From: JASJHI01 sp033791105
GTDB taxonomy: Bacteria; Actinomycetota; Acidimicrobiia; Acidimicrobiales; Ilumatobacteraceae
DNA: 13,135 nt
Reading direction: 5' to 3'
Assembly (NCBI GenBank): GCA_033791105.1
Contig: JASJHI010000127.1
Location: forward strand, 1 to 13,135
The position numbers and the translations under genes are program-made. Numbering within the stretch: position 1 is the first letter of the stretch; each line of letters begins with the position of its first letter. The notes under the pieces are model-generated. The model did no database searches. It was not told the origin of the DNA and saw nothing but the letters and a program-made list of their open reading frames with translations. Below are positions 1 to 7,402 of this stretch, piece after piece.

Positions 1-2
1 GT

Positions 3-104
3 TTCGTAGCGGAGGCGATCGTGCCCGACCACGAGATACACGAGGGGGTCATGCGCGACGGAGTCCGCATGCACTTCCGTCCCGATTCCCCATCCCGCCG
101 CTGA
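3..104 (+). CDS. 3' end of an unidentified protein gene (partial)
   Basis: An open frame runs in from the left edge and ends at TGA 102-104, giving the last 33 residues of a protein (from FVAEAIVPDH to a basic RPDSPSRR tail). About 27 of the 33 codons end in G or C, matching the real genes of the window, so I regard it as coding. The fragment is mixed charged and hydrophobic, with no motif I can assign to a family. It converges on the minus-strand TerB-like gene, whose stop lies 63 bp further on. The short spacer (105-167) shows only a minor CCCC-GT-GGGG inverted repeat directly after the stop and no convincing terminator. Confidence 0.6.
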   Translation, partial: FVAEAIVPDHEIHEGVMRDGVRMHFRPDSPSRR

Positions 105-167
105 CCCCGTGGGGATCGGGCGCGGCAGATGTGCCTCACTCGTTGGACCTGGCTCGTGACGGTGGCG

Positions 168-578
168 TCAGTCGAAGCGGAAGGCGATGGCGGCGAGCAA
201 GGTGCCCTCCTCCGGGGAGACGTGATCGTCGACGCCGGCAACATCGCGAGCCGCCGAGAAAAGGGCCGAGCGCAGAATTCGCGAACTGATGCGGGCATCG
301 ATGTCATTGAGCAGTTCGCCGACGTGCTCGGTCTCGATCGCGCGGCGCGCCGCTTCGATCGCTGGGCGCAGATAGTCCTCGAACGCGAGGTCGGCCCCAC
401 GCCACTCGAGGCTGATCTCGCGGACGACGTCGATCTCGCCGTCGGCGATGTCCTGGTCGGCCAACATGACGAGAGCGAGAAGTTCGAGGGCGGCCTGGTG
501 TTCGCGGTCGGCGGTCGCGTGGACGGCGACACCGCGGTACAGCTCGACCAGGCGGTCGTTGAGGGCGGGTTGGGTCAC
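168..578 (-). CDS. TerB-like (tellurite-resistance TerB fold) small helical protein
   Basis: This is a 136-residue soluble, all-helical, acidic protein. The stretch LALVMLADQDIADGEIDVV (about residues 34-52), followed by a second helical half ending SPEEGTLLAAIAFRFD, resembles the TerB/DUF533-type fold, in which an acidic helix-loop-helix pair is repeated. TerB proteins are cytoplasmic, bind divalent metal in some cases, and have no single known reaction; tellurite resistance itself should not be inferred. The start is GTG (576-578), overlapping the TGA stop of the upstream S9 peptidase (575-577) by 4 bp (GTGA), so the two are very likely translationally coupled in one operon. No signal peptide or membrane segment is seen. 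The family call is from pattern resemblance only. Confidence 0.6.
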   Translation of the reverse strand: MTQPALNDRLVELYRGVAVHATADREHQAALELLALVMLADQDIADGEIDVVREISLEWRGADLAFEDYLRPAIEAARRAIETEHVGELLNDIDARISSRILRSALFSAARDVAGVDDHVSPEEGTLLAAIAFRFD

Positions 579-2740
579 CCGGGCAGAGTAGATGCCCGAG
601 GGTGCTCGGGCGTAGCGGGATCGAGTGATCTGCGGAGGAAATCGAGCTGATGGAGCAACAGGTTTTCCGCGACGACTTCCTGGGACGTCATGTGCGTCAC
701 GCCGACGAGCGGCAGGACCTCATGCGGTCGACCTGCCGCGAGCAGTGCGGACGAGAGTCGGAGGGTGTGCGCGGCCACGACATTGTCGTCGGCGAGGCCG
801 TGGATCAACAGCAGAGGTCTGATCAGAGACGCAGCGTCGGCGATCAGCGAACTGGCGTCGTAGGCGTCCGCCTCCTGCGCCGGCATCCCCAGGTAGCGCT
901 CGGTGTAGTGGGTGTCGTAGAGCCGCCAGTCGGTCACGGGCGCACCGGCGACGGCTGCGTGGAACACGTCCGGTCGACGGAGGACGGCCAAGGCGGCGAG
1001 ATAGCCGCCGAAGCTCCAGCCGCGGATCGCGACCCGATCGAGGTCGAGCGAGTCGCAGTGTCGTGCGGCGGTCTCGAGGGCGACGATCTGATCGTCGAGC
1101 GGGGCGGAGGCGAGGTCACCGTGCACAGCGCGCTCCCACGCCGATCCTCGTCCCGGTGTGCCGCGGCCATCGGCCACGACGACCGCGAAGCCCTGATCGG
1201 CAAACCATTGCGACGCGCAGAACGCGTTGTACGACCGTTGCACGCGCAGTGCATGGGGGCCACCGTAGGGATCGAGGAGTACCGGGAGCGGGCTTCCGTC
1301 GTGACCGTGGGGGAGCAGCACCGCCGTTGCGATGTTCCGTTCGCCGTCGGTGAAGATCTCCACGTTCGGTTGGACGAGTGGCACCTCGGCGTGCGACGAC
1401 AGACTGAACCGGGTGCCGTCATTCCGATCGCTGACCGTCGTGGCCAGCCCTGGTCGATCGAGTCGAGCGGTCCGGAGCACGGTGCAGGCCCCACCGACGG
1501 CCGCCGTATGGATGCCCGGGCCATCGCTCAGCGCAGTCAGGCTGCCCTCGGCGTCGCGGCGCCAGACGTGCATCGAGCTCGCGTCGTCGATGGGATTCGC
1601 CCGGAACGTGACCGAGCTGTCGCCGACCGAGACGACCGAGCGCACCTGCAGGCTGTTCGGTGTCACCGGCTCGCCGTCGATCAGCAGTCGTCGGACGCCG
1701 TCGCGATCGGCCGCGCCGACGAGTCGGCCATCGTCGGTCAGGCACGGGGTCCCCGGCACGAGTTCGACCCACGCCGAATCGTCGTCGGTTGCCACGACCG
1801 ACGTCGCGCCCGTGCCGGTGTCGACCCGCAGCACCTGGGTGCGTCGCTGGTCGCGCGACTGCACTTGCGCGATCAGCCCGGCCGGTGACCAGTCGACGAC
1901 AGCGAGGTACGGAAATGCCGAGGCATCCCATGACACCTCTCGCCTGCTGCCGGTGAGATCGACGAGGTGGAGGGTGACAGCGGGGTTCGGTGTACCGGCC
2001 GCCGGGTAGCGCACGATCGAGGCATCGGTGGCCGGGTCGCCGGGATCCGCGATCGTCCAGCGCTCGACTGGCGTGGTGTCGACGCGGCACACCGCGAGCG
2101 CCTCGCCGTCAGGACTCCACCAGTAGCCGCGGAAGCGGTGCATCTCCTCAGCGGCGATGAAGTCGGCCGACCCCCAGGACACCGAATCGTCGGCGACATC
2201 AGCAGGTCCGTCGCCGCCGAGTCCGCCGTCACCCTGATCGGGACCGATCAGTAGCCTCGACGAGCCGTCGAGCTCGGCGAGCCGGAGGCCCGAGCCGCTG
2301 ACGTAAGCGATCCGCCGCGCGAGTGGATCGGGTCGCGGGTCGAACACCGGACCGGTCACGTCGAGCGGCCTGGCGCGGCCCGAGATCAGTCCCGCCGCGA
2401 ACAGCCGGCCGCCGAGTGTGAACGACGCGACCGTGACGGCGTCGTCGGTGGCGTACCCGGTAATGCCGCCGGCACTCTCGCGGGCGCGCTCCCGGCGCCG
2501 ACGCTCGTGTTCGGGCAGATCTGCGTGGTCAGCGTCCCCGAGGAGCGAGCGCGGATCCGCGACGCACCTCTCCTCACCGGTGGCGACGTCGGCAACCCAC
2601 AGCGCAGTGATCGGGTCGTCGCCGGCGGCACTGCGGAGGAACACGATTCGGTGACCATCGGGTGAGACTCTCAGCGTCCGGGGTTCACCGAGGCTGAAGC
2701 GCTGGGTGCGTGCGTGCTGCCGCGGAAAGGAATCGCTCAC
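575..2740 (-). CDS. S9 family (dipeptidyl-peptidase-IV type) serine peptidase
   Basis: This 721-residue protein has the DPP-IV layout: a beta-propeller from about residue 15 to 450 (with WSPDG and RVSPDG blade motifs), then an alpha/beta-hydrolase domain from about 470 to 705. The catalytic triad is visible: Ser576 in GWSFGGY, Asp651 in HGLADDN, and His683 in GVTHMT. The DPYGGPHA segment supplies the oxyanion tyrosine. The paired glutamates E198-E199 (AAEEM), a short way before the YWWSPDG motif, match the double-Glu motif that binds the substrate amino terminus in DPP-IV, so removal of N-terminal dipeptides (typically X-Pro) is the likely activity. No signal peptide is present, implying a cytoplasmic enzyme that recycles peptides. 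The start is GTG, with a TAACCT box 6 nt upstream (plus-strand 2747-2752) and no Shine-Dalgarno sequence. It is the first gene of a pair with the TerB-like gene. Confidence 0.92.
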   Translation of the reverse strand: MSDSFPRQHARTQRFSLGEPRTLRVSPDGHRIVFLRSAAGDDPITALWVADVATGEERCVADPRSLLGDADHADLPEHERRRRERARESAGGITGYATDDAVTVASFTLGGRLFAAGLISGRARPLDVTGPVFDPRPDPLARRIAYVSGSGLRLAELDGSSRLLIGPDQGDGGLGGDGPADVADDSVSWGSADFIAAEEMHRFRGYWWSPDGEALAVCRVDTTPVERWTIADPGDPATDASIVRYPAAGTPNPAVTLHLVDLTGSRREVSWDASAFPYLAVVDWSPAGLIAQVQSRDQRRTQVLRVDTGTGATSVVATDDDSAWVELVPGTPCLTDDGRLVGAADRDGVRRLLIDGEPVTPNSLQVRSVVSVGDSSVTFRANPIDDASSMHVWRRDAEGSLTALSDGPGIHTAAVGGACTVLRTARLDRPGLATTVSDRNDGTRFSLSSHAEVPLVQPNVEIFTDGERNIATAVLLPHGHDGSPLPVLLDPYGGPHALRVQRSYNAFCASQWFADQGFAVVVADGRGTPGRGSAWERAVHGDLASAPLDDQIVALETAARHCDSLDLDRVAIRGWSFGGYLAALAVLRRPDVFHAAVAGAPVTDWRLYDTHYTERYLGMPAQEADAYDASSLIADAASLIRPLLLIHGLADDNVVAAHTLRLSSALLAAGRPHEVLPLVGVTHMTSQEVVAENLLLHQLDFLRRSLDPATPEHPRASTLPG

Positions 2741-2746
2741 GCGCTC

Positions 2747-2752
2747 AGGTTA
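2747..2752 (-). promoter_or_regulatory. Candidate -10 box of the S9 peptidase gene (leaderless)
   Basis: Read on the minus strand, TAACCT lies exactly 6 nt before the GTG start. This fits a TANNNT -10 element with transcription beginning at the start codon. No recognisable -35 element and no Shine-Dalgarno sequence are seen. This is an inference from spacing and consensus only. Confidence 0.4.
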
Positions 2753-2831
2753 CGACCGTCCGTGGAACCGTTCGGCAGTGGAATGGACGGCCGTCGATCC
2801 GTGCGGCACTGGAATCGAGCGGCCCAGCGGT

Positions 2832-3815
2832 TCACCGGCTGAAGTGGGCGACCGCCTCGAGCACGACCCCGAATGCGGCATCGTCGTCGACGTCGATCAA
2901 CATCTCGGCGGTCGGCGGTCGGCGCTCGACCAGCCGGCGCTCGTCGATCACCGTCATCCCCCTCGTCAGTGAGTCCGCAGTCTCGATGGCAACGTGGCGG
3001 TCGATCCGCGTGAAGAGCTCGGGGTGGGTGACCGCGAGCACGGCGAGCGGGTCGTGGACCGCCGCGCCCGCGAGCGCGCCCCGATCGTGGCGGCGAAGGT
3101 ACGCCGCTGTGAAGAAGTCGAACAAGTCTGCGAGCACCGCAGCCAGTCGGCCGGGCAGTGCGCGCACCTCCGCGATGCGGGACGGAGTGGCCTGGAACCG
3201 ATGGGTGACGTCGAGGCCTGCCATCACGAGCCGACCTCCGTAGCCGAACACCCTCTGGGCGGCGTGCGGATCGGCCCAGATGTTGTACTCGGCCGCGGCG
3301 GTTCGGTTGCCGAACGACCCGCCGCCCATCAACGAGATGCCGGCGACGCGCGCGGCGATGTCGGGAGCCCGATCGAGCGCCAACGCGACGTTGGTCAGCG
3401 GTCCGGTGGGAACCAGCCAGACGCCCTCCGTTGCGCGACACGTCTCGACGATGAACGACACGGCGTCCACGCCGTCGATCGGTGTCGTGGGCGGCGGGAG
3501 GTCGGCGCCGTCGAGTCCACTGTCGCCGTGGATGTAGTCGCCCGACACGGGTTCGACCTCGAGCGGCCGGTCACAACCGGAGTGGATGGGCACGTCGATC
3601 CGGAGCATGTCGCGCATCACGCGGGCGTTGTAGGTCGTGCGTTCGAGGCTTGCGTTGCCGGCGACCGTGGTGATGCCGACGAGATCGGCGTAGCGCGCCG
3701 CCGCGATGATCGCAACCGCATCGTCGTGGCCAGGATCACAGTCGAGCAGCATCGCCGGCCTCGACTCGAGGGGTGGAACGGTGCGGTCCGGCTCGGTCGG
3801 ATCGATCGATGTCAT
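2832..3815 (-). CDS. Inosine/uridine-preferring nucleoside hydrolase (IUNH family)
   Basis: This is a 327-residue enzyme of normal family length. It hydrolyses the N-glycosidic bond of ribonucleosides to free base plus ribose, for nucleoside salvage. Visible family signatures are the Asp-rich metal site DCDPGHDDA at residues 25-33 (calcium and ribose binding), NxTAAAEYNIWADP at about 170-182 (ribose-contacting Glu176 and Asn178), and HDPLAV at 254-259 with the late metal-ligand Asp255. Purine or pyrimidine preference cannot be read from the sequence. No signal peptide is seen, so it is probably cytoplasmic. I chose the ATG at 3813-3815: an in-frame start 24 codons upstream would overlap the divergent lipoprotein gene and adds a non-family-like tail. 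The spacer to the lipoprotein start is 38 bp and must hold both promoters. Confidence 0.92.
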   Translation of the reverse strand: MTSIDPTEPDRTVPPLESRPAMLLDCDPGHDDAVAIIAAARYADLVGITTVAGNASLERTTYNARVMRDMLRIDVPIHSGCDRPLEVEPVSGDYIHGDSGLDGADLPPPTTPIDGVDAVSFIVETCRATEGVWLVPTGPLTNVALALDRAPDIAARVAGISLMGGGSFGNRTAAAEYNIWADPHAAQRVFGYGGRLVMAGLDVTHRFQATPSRIAEVRALPGRLAAVLADLFDFFTAAYLRRHDRGALAGAAVHDPLAVLAVTHPELFTRIDRHVAIETADSLTRGMTVIDERRLVERRPPTAEMLIDVDDDAAFGVVLEAVAHFSR

Positions 3816-3841
3816 GACGGTGAGCTTCGCACTTCGCGCGC

Positions 3842-3847
3842 CACACT
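3842..3847 (+). promoter_or_regulatory. Candidate -10 box of the lipoprotein gene (leaderless)
   Basis: CACACT, a one-mismatch TANNNT, sits 6 nt before the ATG at 3854. The intervening GTCCCG has no Shine-Dalgarno character. The divergent nucleoside hydrolase starts at 3815, so little room exists for a conventional leader. Confidence 0.3.
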
Positions 3848-3853
3848 GTCCCG

Positions 3854-4699
3854 ATGCCAGCACGCTCCACGGTCCTGCGAGCCGCACTCGTCGCGCCGCT
3901 CATGATCGTCGCCGCTGCCTGCAGCGGTGGTGACGATGTCGCCGACCCCACCGCGGAGACGTTCGAGACCGTCGGGTCGACCGAGCCGCTGTTCACGCGC
4001 ACGTCGGATCAGGAAGGGGCTACGACCGCGGCAACCACGGAGGTCGCCGCCGAGCCCGACGACACGATTCCGGCGGACGACATCAGCGCAGAGCCCATTC
4101 CGGCCGCGACGGATCCTGCAACCTCTCCACCAACCGTGCCCGAAACCGGTGTTCCGGGCATCGACAGTGACGACGAATTCTGCCGCTCGTGGAGTGAGTT
4201 CGCGGGTTCCTTCCAGGCGCTCGCCGGCGCGTGGGCGATCGGTGACCCGACCGAAGCCGCACGCTCGGAGGTGGCTGCCGCCGATGTCGTTCTCGGCGCG
4301 GCGACAGCACTCGACGCTGAGCTGCCCACCGAGCTCGAACCCGAGCGCGGTGCGGTGGCGGCACTCGTCGAGCCCCTGTCCCGCCGAGCCGAGGACGCCC
4401 GCGACGAGCTGAGGGCGGAGGCTGTCACCGACGACGGTATCGAAACCCTCGGCGCTGCCTGGCTGGAGGCGCTGACCGCCTTCGGCGTCGACGACCCGAC
4501 GATCGCGATCGTCGTGCCGCCCGGGGTGGATGCGGCCGCATTCGGCGCAGCGGCGGCATCGTTCGCCGCGGCGAAGCCCTCGCTTGTCGAGGACCCGAGC
4601 TTGATCGTCGACACCGAAACTCCGCTCACCGAGCAGTACCTGATCGCCAACTGCCCGGATCAGGGCACGCTCGGCGGCAACGACAACATCGGCAGCTGA
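3854..4699 (+). CDS. Predicted lipoprotein of unknown function
   Basis: This is a 281-residue protein. Residues 1-22 form a short signal peptide (basic MPARSTVLRA, then a hydrophobic core) ending in the lipobox AAAC, with the lipidated cysteine at residue 23, so it should be anchored on the outer face of the membrane. Residues about 25-105 are a Thr/Ala/Asp/Glu/Pro-rich low-complexity linker. Residues 106-281 form a compact Ala/Glu-rich helical domain with two cysteines, C110 (EFCRSW) and C267 (ANCPDQ), placed at its two ends as if to form a disulfide. I recognise no catalytic motif, and the family is unknown to me. Such tethered helical domains are common in Acidimicrobiia-like genomes and may be binding or structural proteins. 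The stop codon lies inside a hairpin shared with the convergent acetyltransferase gene. Confidence 0.82.
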   Translation: MPARSTVLRAALVAPLMIVAAACSGGDDVADPTAETFETVGSTEPLFTRTSDQEGATTAATTEVAAEPDDTIPADDISAEPIPAATDPATSPPTVPETGVPGIDSDDEFCRSWSEFAGSFQALAGAWAIGDPTEAARSEVAAADVVLGAATALDAELPTELEPERGAVAALVEPLSRRAEDARDELRAEAVTDDGIETLGAAWLEALTAFGVDDPTIAIVVPPGVDAAAFGAAAASFAAAKPSLVEDPSLIVDTETPLTEQYLIANCPDQGTLGGNDNIGS

Positions 4700-4725
4700 G
4701 CCGGCTCGGGTTCCCTGCGGCTCAG
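4696..4725. terminator. Hairpin covering both convergent stop codons (possible bidirectional terminator)
   Basis: CTGAGCCG (4696-4703) pairs perfectly with CGGCTCAG (4718-4725) across a 14-nt loop. The TGA of the lipoprotein (4697-4699) and the stop of the acetyltransferase (4722-4724, minus strand) both lie within the stem arms. No T-run follows on either strand, so termination efficiency is uncertain. Confidence 0.45.
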
Positions 4726-5666
4726 AGCACGCGCGACCAGCGTGTGAACGTCTCGGTCACCACCATCCCGAGGTCGAGATAGAGGCCGAGCGCGCCGGTG
4801 CGCGAGTCGGTGTTCAGACCGAGGCGGTGCTGGCCACGCGACCGGAATTCGTCGAACAATTCCGCCAGCATCACCCTCGCCACACCGCGACCCCGATGAG
4901 AGTGCGCGACGGCGATCTGGTCGGCCCACCCCTCATCGGGGTAGTGCACGCCGAAGCAGACGCCGACGATCTCACCGTTGCGCGGATCGGTCGGGTCGTG
5001 CACCTCGGCGACGAGGAGCAGCGAACGGTCGAAGTCCGTGCGTTCGATCGTGCCGGAACGCCATTGCTCGAACGTACGCGGGGTGCGTCCCTCCCATCCG
5101 TTGAACGCGTCTTCGACGACCTGGTACACGGCGCGATCGTCATCGGGATCGGCCGCGCGGATGATGAATGCGTCGCCGAGGTCGGGGGTGTTCATCGTGG
5201 TGTCGGGCGGAAGGTGGAGTACCCAGGAGTCCCATCCCTTCTCGTAGCCGCGGGCGACGAACAACTCGAGCGTGCCCGGCAGATCCTCGATGATCGTCTG
5301 ACCGATGCACACGCCGTCGACGTGGTTCGCGTTCTCGGCCGCCACCCGCTCGGTCCACTCGATCAGCGCCAACCCGACGCCCCGGCCGCGATGGTCGGGA
5401 TGGACGTCGGCATCCGCGCGGTCGCGATTGACCTGCGCCCACGCGACGAGCTCCCCATCCAGCTCGACGAGGAGGACATCGTCGGCGATTCGCCGTTCAG
5501 GGGTCGCCCAGTCGCTCTCGATGTCGGACAGGTCGACCATCTTCTCGCCGATGTCGACGAGGTCGACGGCCTCGATCAGCTCGAACACGCGCCGCGCGTC
5601 GTCGGGCCGAGCCCCGCGCGATGTCAGACCCTGCGGAAATCCCATCCCCGCATTCCACCACCCCAC
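4722..5666 (-). CDS. Tandem-domain GNAT N-acetyltransferase (mycothiol-synthase-like)
   Basis: This 314-residue protein has two GNAT folds in tandem. The first acetyl-CoA pyrophosphate-binding motif is HPDHRGRGVG (residues 89-98) and the second is HSHRGRGVA (255-263). The second domain ends in the typical NTDSRTGALGLYLDLGM segment, the usual position of the family's late tyrosine. Length and two-domain layout resemble MshD, which acetylates the cysteinyl amine to make mycothiol in Actinomycetota, but other two-domain GNATs look alike and I cannot assign the substrate. The annotated start is GTG at 5664-5666; an ATG eight codons in (5643-5645) is equally possible because neither has a clear Shine-Dalgarno sequence. 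It lies downstream of the thiolase-like gene on the same strand, across 75 bp containing a hairpin, and may be transcribed separately. Confidence 0.8.
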   Translation of the reverse strand: MGWWNAGMGFPQGLTSRGARPDDARRVFELIEAVDLVDIGEKMVDLSDIESDWATPERRIADDVLLVELDGELVAWAQVNRDRADADVHPDHRGRGVGLALIEWTERVAAENANHVDGVCIGQTIIEDLPGTLELFVARGYEKGWDSWVLHLPPDTTMNTPDLGDAFIIRAADPDDDRAVYQVVEDAFNGWEGRTPRTFEQWRSGTIERTDFDRSLLLVAEVHDPTDPRNGEIVGVCFGVHYPDEGWADQIAVAHSHRGRGVARVMLAELFDEFRSRGQHRLGLNTDSRTGALGLYLDLGMVVTETFTRWSRVL

Positions 5667-5689
5667 CCCGAAAAATGCACACAGATTGC

Positions 5690-5709
5690 CGCTCAGCGGG
5701 AACTGAGCG
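5690..5709 (-). terminator. Hairpin between the thiolase-like and acetyltransferase genes
   Basis: CGCTCAG (5690-5696) pairs with CTGAGCG (5703-5709), a perfect 7-bp stem with a 6-nt loop, located 33 bp past the thiolase-like stop on the minus strand. A short T-run (TTTTT) follows only about 14 nt later, so it is at best an atypical intrinsic terminator. Confidence 0.35.
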
Positions 5710-5741
5710 ACGCAGAAGGGGAGGTTGGGGGATCGGGCGGA

Positions 5742-7229
5742 TCAGGTGGGGACGAGCACGCCGGAGTCGGTGAGGCTGACCTCGGTGCCGACCCACTCGC
5801 CCGTGGTCATCGCGGCGGCGACATCTCGATCGTCGGACGTGGCCCACGCGCGACGACCGTCGGTGAGGAGGCACGAGGCGAGCGCTCGCTCCGGTGCGCC
5901 GTCACGGTCGTACATGACGGTGTACGCCTCGACCGGGGCGCGTCCCGCGGCGTCGGCCGGCGGCGCGAGTTCGCGGCGCGGCATCGCATCGATCTCCGCC
6001 TGCGGTTCATCGTGGACGAACCCACCATCGCGCGGCTTGGTCGCGTACACGCCGAACGCATGTTTTGTCGCGAACCCGCCGTTGCCCCAGACCAGGGCGT
6101 ACTCGTCGGGCCGCGCACGCAGGTCGGCGACGACGGTGGCGATCGAGTGCGAGACGTAGTTGTTCCAGGGCCCGCCCGCAAATGTGAGGCCACCCGTACG
6201 CGACCATTGGCGCTCGAGTGGATCGATCCCGAGTGATCGGGCGCCGAGTTGCACCGCCGAGGGGAAGCACGAATACAAGTCGATGATCGAGACGTCGTCG
6301 ATCGTGAGTCCGGCGAGTTCGAGCACCCTGCGCCCGCCGAGTTCGATCGCCGGCGTACGGGCGAACGACTCGCGGTTGGAGACGTACGCGTGCTCGTGGC
6401 AGTCGCTGCCCGCGACCGGAAAGACCCACCGATCCTCTGCGATGCCCATCCGGCGCGCCGCCTCGACCGAGCACATGATGATCGCCGCTGCCATGTCGAC
6501 GTTGTTGTTCGAGTTCATCAACTTCGGGTACGGCAGCCCGATCATGCGGTTCGAGGGTGAGACGTCGTTGATCTCAGCCGGTGTCATCGCCTCGCGGATC
6601 CACGCGTACGGATTGTCGGCGGCGACGTGGCTGAGGTCGGACCACAGCCTCCCGAGCCGCGCTTGATGCTCGGCCGGCGTGTTGCCCATGTCGGCACGCA
6701 ACGCCGTCTCGAACATGGGGTACACCTGCACGGGCGCGCCGATACCTCGGTCGAGTTCGTCCGGGTGGTTCATCGGCGTGTCCTTGCCGAAGCTCAGGGG
6801 CTGGTCGTCGTCGGGCGCCTTGGCCCAGTCGAGTCGAGCACCTTCCCGCTTGGCCGCGAGGTAGGTGCGGAATGCTTCTCCGCCGGCGAGGAGCGCCACG
6901 TCGAGGCCACCGGACAGGATGTCGAGCGAGGTGCGGCTGACCAGCGATTGTGGGGTGTTGCCGCCGCTGGTCGTGTAGAGGAGTTCGGCGTCGCTGATCC
7001 CGAGTCGCTCCGCGAGAAACCGTGGCGCGTTGCGATAGCGCCATCCGATCACGTTGACGACGCGCACGGAGTCGGCCTGTGGAGGGCCGGCGAGTCCGGC
7101 GTCGGCAGCAGCGGCGAGCGCGGCACGTTCCATCAGAGCGACGGGTTCCAGCGCGGTGTCGAGGGTCGCGTCGCGGTCGACGTATTGACCAACGCCGACG
7201 ATGACGGGGGTGCGGGGGTCGAGGGTCAC
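5742..7229 (-). CDS. Thiolase-like protein (TLP1/SCP2-thiolase type, degenerate active site)
   Basis: This 495-residue protein has a thiolase fold: an N-terminal half beginning TPVIVGVGQY, a C-terminal half from about residue 300 to 400, and an extra C-terminal segment (about 430-490, EAYTVMYDRDGAPERAL) typical of the additional domain of actinobacterial thiolase-like protein type 1. The catalytic positions are unusual. The nucleophile region reads TTSGGNT (86-92) with no Cys, the GHP motif reads AGGPWNN (351-357), and the late CxGG-type motif reads WGNGGFATKH (381-390). Classic acetyl-CoA C-acetyltransferase activity is therefore doubtful; binding or modifying an acyl-CoA is a safer guess. 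Start: GTG at 7227-7229, where family homology begins; the frame stays open another 136 codons upstream, but that segment is low-complexity and overlaps the divergent rpiB-glyA genes. A TATGGT box lies 8 nt upstream. Confidence 0.85.
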   Translation of the reverse strand: MTLDPRTPVIVGVGQYVDRDATLDTALEPVALMERAALAAAADAGLAGPPQADSVRVVNVIGWRYRNAPRFLAERLGISDAELLYTTSGGNTPQSLVSRTSLDILSGGLDVALLAGGEAFRTYLAAKREGARLDWAKAPDDDQPLSFGKDTPMNHPDELDRGIGAPVQVYPMFETALRADMGNTPAEHQARLGRLWSDLSHVAADNPYAWIREAMTPAEINDVSPSNRMIGLPYPKLMNSNNNVDMAAAIIMCSVEAARRMGIAEDRWVFPVAGSDCHEHAYVSNRESFARTPAIELGGRRVLELAGLTIDDVSIIDLYSCFPSAVQLGARSLGIDPLERQWSRTGGLTFAGGPWNNYVSHSIATVVADLRARPDEYALVWGNGGFATKHAFGVYATKPRDGGFVHDEPQAEIDAMPRRELAPPADAAGRAPVEAYTVMYDRDGAPERALASCLLTDGRRAWATSDDRDVAAAMTTGEWVGTEVSLTDSGVLVPT

Positions 7230-7237
7230 GGCTCCGC

Positions 7238-7243
7238 ACCATA
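7238..7243 (-). promoter_or_regulatory. Candidate -10 box of the thiolase-like gene
   Basis: Read on the minus strand, TATGGT lies 8 nt before the GTG start, close to the TANNNT consensus. No strong -35 box is visible. It is one of two outward-facing boxes flanking the 11-bp repeat array. Confidence 0.4.
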
Positions 7244-7284
7244 GGGACGCGGTGCATCCATGTGCGAAGTGGTCGCAGCGACGC

Positions 7285-7339
7285 GATCGGGACGTGATCG
7301 GGATTCGGTGGGGATGCGATGGGGATGCGATGGAGCGAT
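7285..7339. repeat. Five degenerate 11-bp tandem repeat units in a divergent promoter region
   Basis: The stretch divides without gaps into five 11-mers: GATCGGGACGT, GATCGGGATTC, GGTGGGGATGC, GATGGGGATGC and GATGGAGCGAT. The approximate consensus is GATSGGGATGC. The period is about one helical turn, so the same face of the helix is presented each time. It lies about 41 bp from the thiolase-like -10 box and about 48 bp from the rpiB -10 box. It could be an operator array for a regulator acting on both genes, or merely a slippage product. Confidence 0.5.
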
Positions 7340-7387
7340 CCGCAGAGTTGTGGGCGGATAGAGCGGGTGGGCGAGGGGGTCGGCTCC

Positions 7388-7393
7388 TACACT
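7388..7393 (+). promoter_or_regulatory. Candidate -10 box upstream of the rpiB remnant and glyA
   Basis: TACACT matches TANNNT and lies 9 nt before the ATG of the rpiB remnant. No Shine-Dalgarno sequence separates them, suggesting a leaderless or nearly leaderless transcript that would also serve glyA. Confidence 0.4.
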
Positions 7394-7402
7394 CGGCGGA
7401 CG

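Noticed and set aside
168..578. Calling the TerB-like protein a tellurite-resistance determinant
   Set aside because: A TerB fold alone does not indicate tellurite resistance, and no other ter genes are nearby.
650..1888. A 412-codon plus-strand open frame opposite the S9 peptidase
   Set aside because: It is antisense to a gene with a full catalytic triad and lacks recognisable motifs. Long antisense frames are expected in GC-rich coding DNA.
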